Source: an uncultured Chloracidobacterium sp. (lineage in GTDB: Bacteria; Acidobacteriota; Blastocatellia; Pyrinomonadales; Pyrinomonadaceae). From it: 8,686 nucleotides of DNA. The notes below the pieces were generated by a model that was given only the letters and a program-made list of their open reading frames with translations, searched no databases and was not told where the DNA came from. Below are positions 7,355 through 8,686 of this stretch, piece after piece (the first letter of the stretch is position 1; each line of letters opens with the position of its first letter). Location: positions 1 through 8,686 of the forward strand of contig CALDGX010000110.1 in NCBI GenBank assembly GCA_937941715.1, in the 5' to 3' direction. The position numbers and the translations under genes are program-made.

Positions 7355-7552
7355 TGTCCCGCGTGTCCTGACTGTCCCGACTGTCGCGGCTGTCCCGCGT
7401 GTCCCGGCTGTCCTGACTGTCCCGCGTGTCCTGCGTGTCCCGGCTGTCCTGACTGTCCCGCGTGTCCCGAGTGTCCCGGCTGTCCTGCGTGTCCCGAGTG
7501 TCCCGAGTGTCCCGGCTGTCCTGCGTGTCCCGAGTGTCCTGCGTGTCCCGAC
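7355..7552. repeat. 9-bp tandem repeat, 22 units, with 36-bp higher-order period
   Basis: Twenty-two consecutive, gap-free 9-mers fit TGTCCYGNN; one unit (7382-7390, TGTCGCGGC) deviates. Variants are TGTCCCGCG, TGTCCTGAC, TGTCCCGAC, TGTCCCGGC, TGTCCTGCG and TGTCCCGAG. From 7400 to 7543 they are arranged in four 36-bp blocks, each opening with TGTCCCGGC. Blocks one and two differ only in the last unit, as do blocks three and four. Also 7463-7498 and 7499-7534 are identical. This points to expansion by slippage or unequal recombination. No function can be assigned. Confidence 0.95.
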
Positions 7553-7642
7553 ACTCTCGACTCGCTAGACTCGCTAGACTCGCCAGACTCAATAGACTCT
7601 CTCGACTCCACAGACTCGCCCGACTCGCCCGACTCTCAGGCG
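7553..7642. repeat. 9-bp periodic array with GACTC core
   Basis: Continuing in the same 9-base phase as the preceding array, ten units follow, mostly of the form TCNNNNGAC. Among them TCGCTAGAC occurs twice in a row and TCGCCCGAC twice in a row. GACTC therefore recurs nine times at exactly 9-base spacing, from 7559 to 7635. The units are more diverged than in the first array, with degenerate first and last units. It appears to be a separate, older expansion next to the TGTCC array. Confidence 0.85.
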
Positions 7643-7688
7643 TGTTTTATGAATTTTCAAAGATCTGGTCAAACTTTTAGTCTAACAT

Positions 7689-7711
7689 ATATTGCAGCGA
7701 TACAGCAATAT
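7689..7711. repeat. Short inverted repeat
   Basis: ATATTGC (7689-7695) and GCAATAT (7705-7711) are perfect 7-bp inverted arms around a 9-base loop, in AT-rich DNA between the two repeat arrays. Only two further T follow on the plus strand, so it is a weak terminator candidate. It could equally be chance. Confidence 0.35.
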
Positions 7712-7735
7712 TTCATTTCTGCAACGATCAGGCGC

Positions 7736-7791
7736 GAATGGTGGATCGTGGATCGGGAATGGTGAATCGTAAATCGTGAATGGTGAGTAGT
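7736..7791. repeat. 7-bp tandem repeat, eight units
   Basis: Eight gap-free heptamers with consensus GAATCGT: GAATGGT, GGATCGT, GGATCGG, GAATGGT, GAATCGT, AAATCGT, GAATGGT, GAGTAGT. On the minus strand they read as ACGATTC/ACCATTC units. They resemble the short tandemly repeated heptamers described between genes in cyanobacteria and other bacteria. That resemblance is of form only. Confidence 0.85.
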
Positions 7792-7950
7792 CACCCATCC
7801 CCCAAATGAGTATTGACACAAACCCGCAACCGGCACAAACTGGCTCTGGATGAGGATCGCTAAACTGGCGGGAACGATCATTGCCAACGACACCTGACGT
7901 TGCTTTGCCGCTATGACCTCGGCCGGCGAAAAATGGAGAATGATCTCGTA

Positions 7951-8085
7951 ATGAAAACGGCCTGTGAGATGTCTGCGAAAACTACCAACCGGGGATCGAT
8001 CGAGAATTGTAATATCAAAAGCCTGACCCCGATCGTCCCTATATTTATTGGCGAAATACGATTAAAGAGGAAGGTGCACGCATGA
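7951..8085 (+). CDS. Possible small protein of unknown function
   Basis: This is a 44-codon frame starting MKTACEMSAKTTNRGS and ending EIRLKRKVHA. ATG 7951 is preceded by GGAGA (7935-7939) at 11 bases. In-frame alternatives are ATG 7933 and TTG 7900. Its stop overlaps the next start as ATGA (8082-8085), an arrangement typical of translational coupling. The protein has a short hydrophobic stretch (LTPIVPIFIG) and a basic end, and matches nothing I recognise. It may be a real leader-type small protein, or only an open frame covering the ribosome binding site of the next gene. Confidence 0.3.
   Translation: MKTACEMSAKTTNRGSIENCNIKSLTPIVPIFIGEIRLKRKVHA
8068..8074 (+). promoter_or_regulatory. Ribosome binding site of the small membrane protein gene
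   Basis: AGGAAGG lies 7 bases before the ATG at 8082, close to an ideal Shine-Dalgarno. It is the best-formed one in the window and supports that start. Confidence 0.7.
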
Positions 8086-8327
8086 AAACTAGGCAACACA
8101 CTTCGGAGGTATACAAGTCGATTTCGTCCAAGCTGATTTTGTTTATCCGCATATTTGTCACTGTATTTCTTATTGGAGTGATACTTGATATTTGCGTGCA
8201 ATATCTGCGCGGATTCTCCGAAATCAAGAATTTGTTCTTTGAACACGACTATGTCCGAAGCATATTGATCGCGTGCGTAATCGCGGCAGTTGGCTCCCTT
8301 TTTGGTAAGTCTATTTCTTCACGCTGA
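8082..8327 (+). CDS. Small two-helix membrane protein of unknown function
   Basis: This 81-residue protein is not recognised. A polar N-terminus (MKTRQHTSEVYKSISSK) precedes a long hydrophobic helix at about 18-42 (LILFIRIFVTVFLIGVILDI and beyond). A polar linker (GFSEIKNLFFEHDYVR, about 44-59) and a second helix at about 60-75 (SILIACVIAAVGSLFG) follow, and a short Ser/Lys/Arg tail ends the protein. The start is well supported by AGGAAGG at 7 bases. It overlaps the preceding small frame by ATGA. Its base composition is AT-richer than the housekeeping genes to the left, suggesting an accessory gene. A small holin-, toxin- or immunity-like role is imaginable, but nothing in the sequence shows it. 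Confidence 0.6.
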   Translation: MKTRQHTSEVYKSISSKLILFIRIFVTVFLIGVILDICVQYLRGFSEIKNLFFEHDYVRSILIACVIAAVGSLFGKSISSR

Positions 8328-8442
8328 GTTGCGTTCGACAGGGAAATGGACGCAGCGATTCTGCTCCGCAAGTGGCAAGACGGGGCAAATGACAAAAAAC
8401 TGACCAATCTTGATAGGGACAGAGATAAATTGAACGAATTTG

Positions 8443-8686
8443 ATGCCGTGGGCAGGATGCGCGTCGCAAAAGGCGGTTTGGCCGCCGGAGCAACTGGCGT
8501 TACCGCAAACTGGTCGCAATCGTATAGCTATGTTCGTTACGGCACTGTCCGGTTCGTTCGGATCCTACCGATTTACCGGACTGGCGCCGGGAATGTCATA
8601 TACGGTTTCCGTCACACACAAATCATACAACTTTGGTTCGCCTCAATTGCTCACTCTCGACACCAATAGAAATGATTTCAACGTTT
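8443..8686 (+). CDS. Fragment with a carboxypeptidase-regulatory-like domain ending (runs off the right edge; possibly frameshifted)
   Basis: This frame stays open from ATG 8443 to the window end (81 codons) and has an internal ATG at 8530. From about 8545 it reads ALSGSFGSYRFTGLAPG, MSYTVSVTHKSYNFGSPQ and LLTLDTNRNDFNV. This is the pattern of carboxypeptidase-regulatory-like (CnaB/transthyretin-like) beta-sandwich modules: T-SFG-YRF, G-L-PG-YTV-V and K-Y-F-P, then a final strand. Such modules are abundant in large secreted acidobacterial proteins. The first part (MPWAGCASQKAVWPPEQLAL) has no such pattern, no signal peptide and no good ribosome binding site. The true 5' end is therefore uncertain: the gene may be frameshifted, or only its tail may remain. 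An overlapping frame at 8346-8669 looks like a shadow. Confidence 0.5.
   Translation, partial: MPWAGCASQKAVWPPEQLALPQTGRNRIAMFVTALSGSFGSYRFTGLAPGMSYTVSVTHKSYNFGSPQLLTLDTNRNDFNV

Larger units (their letters stand above)
7283..7932. other. Non-coding, repeat-bearing intergenic region
   Basis: After pssA comes a GC-rich 70-base stretch with only a poor hairpin (GGCT 7292-7295 pairing with AGCC 7309-7312, then CTTTT). Next are the 9-bp repeat arrays (7355-7642), an AT-rich section, the 7-bp repeat array (7736-7791), and about 140 bases in which I recognise nothing. Long open frames occur on both strands across the arrays. They follow from repeat units whose length is a multiple of three, and they have no credible starts. 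Confidence 0.75.

Noticed and set aside
7176..7568. A 130-codon plus-strand frame reading VPRVLTVPTV-type repeats
   Set aside because: It begins inside pssA in another frame and is open only because the 9-bp repeat contains no stop in that phase; it has no credible ribosome binding site.
7355..7642. CRISPR array
   Set aside because: The units are 9 bp and contiguous, with no unique spacers of the usual 25-40 bp, and no cas genes are present.
7813..7818. Perfect TTGACA, a possible -35 box upstream of the small ORFs
   Set aside because: No acceptable -10 sequence occurs 15-19 bases downstream; the sequence there is CAAACTGG-like.
8346..8669. A 107-codon plus-strand frame starting MDAAILLRKWQDG
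   Set aside because: It overlaps the frame whose translation resembles a carboxypeptidase-regulatory-like domain, has no clear domain of its own, and AGGGA is too close to the ATG to serve as its ribosome binding site.

Overview
The window looks like a chromosomal segment from a Gram-negative-type, moderately GC-rich bacterium. An acidobacterium of the Blastocatellia/Pyrinomonadaceae kind would fit. That assignment is an inference from three things: the protein style, the short tandem repeats between genes, and the carboxypeptidase-regulatory-like fragment at the right edge. Only a database search could confirm it.

Left part (1-4160, all minus strand): a division and cell wall (dcw) cluster in the order rsmH, ftsL, ftsI, murF (5' part only). 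RsmH methylates 16S rRNA. FtsL and FtsI belong to the septal divisome. MurF completes the UDP-MurNAc-pentapeptide that supplies the transpeptidase. murE, which usually sits between ftsI and murF, is absent, and no mraZ lies just upstream of rsmH. The 398 bases between rsmH and the next gene form a divergent intergenic region with an 18-base perfect inverted repeat.

Middle part (4559-7282, plus strand): a ZIP-family metal transporter, a small two-to-three-helix membrane protein closed by a strong intrinsic terminator, then psd and pssA. PssA makes phosphatidylserine and Psd decarboxylates it to phosphatidylethanolamine. The Psd is of the short type and carries Ser-Ser where the autocleavage site normally has Gly-Ser.

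Right part (7283-8686): mostly non-coding, repeat-rich and AT-richer. It holds a 9-bp minisatellite with a 36-bp higher-order period (7355-7552), a phase-matched array of GACTC-containing 9-mers (7553-7642), and eight 7-bp units (7736-7791). These are followed by two small ORFs joined by an ATGA overlap; the second encodes an unrecognised two-helix membrane protein with a good ribosome binding site. The window ends in a reading frame that runs off the edge and resembles the end of a carboxypeptidase-regulatory-like beta-sandwich domain.

I see no CRISPR array, rRNA, tRNA or insertion sequence. No complete new multi-gene system is evident. The least explained material is the repeat block and the small-ORF region after pssA.
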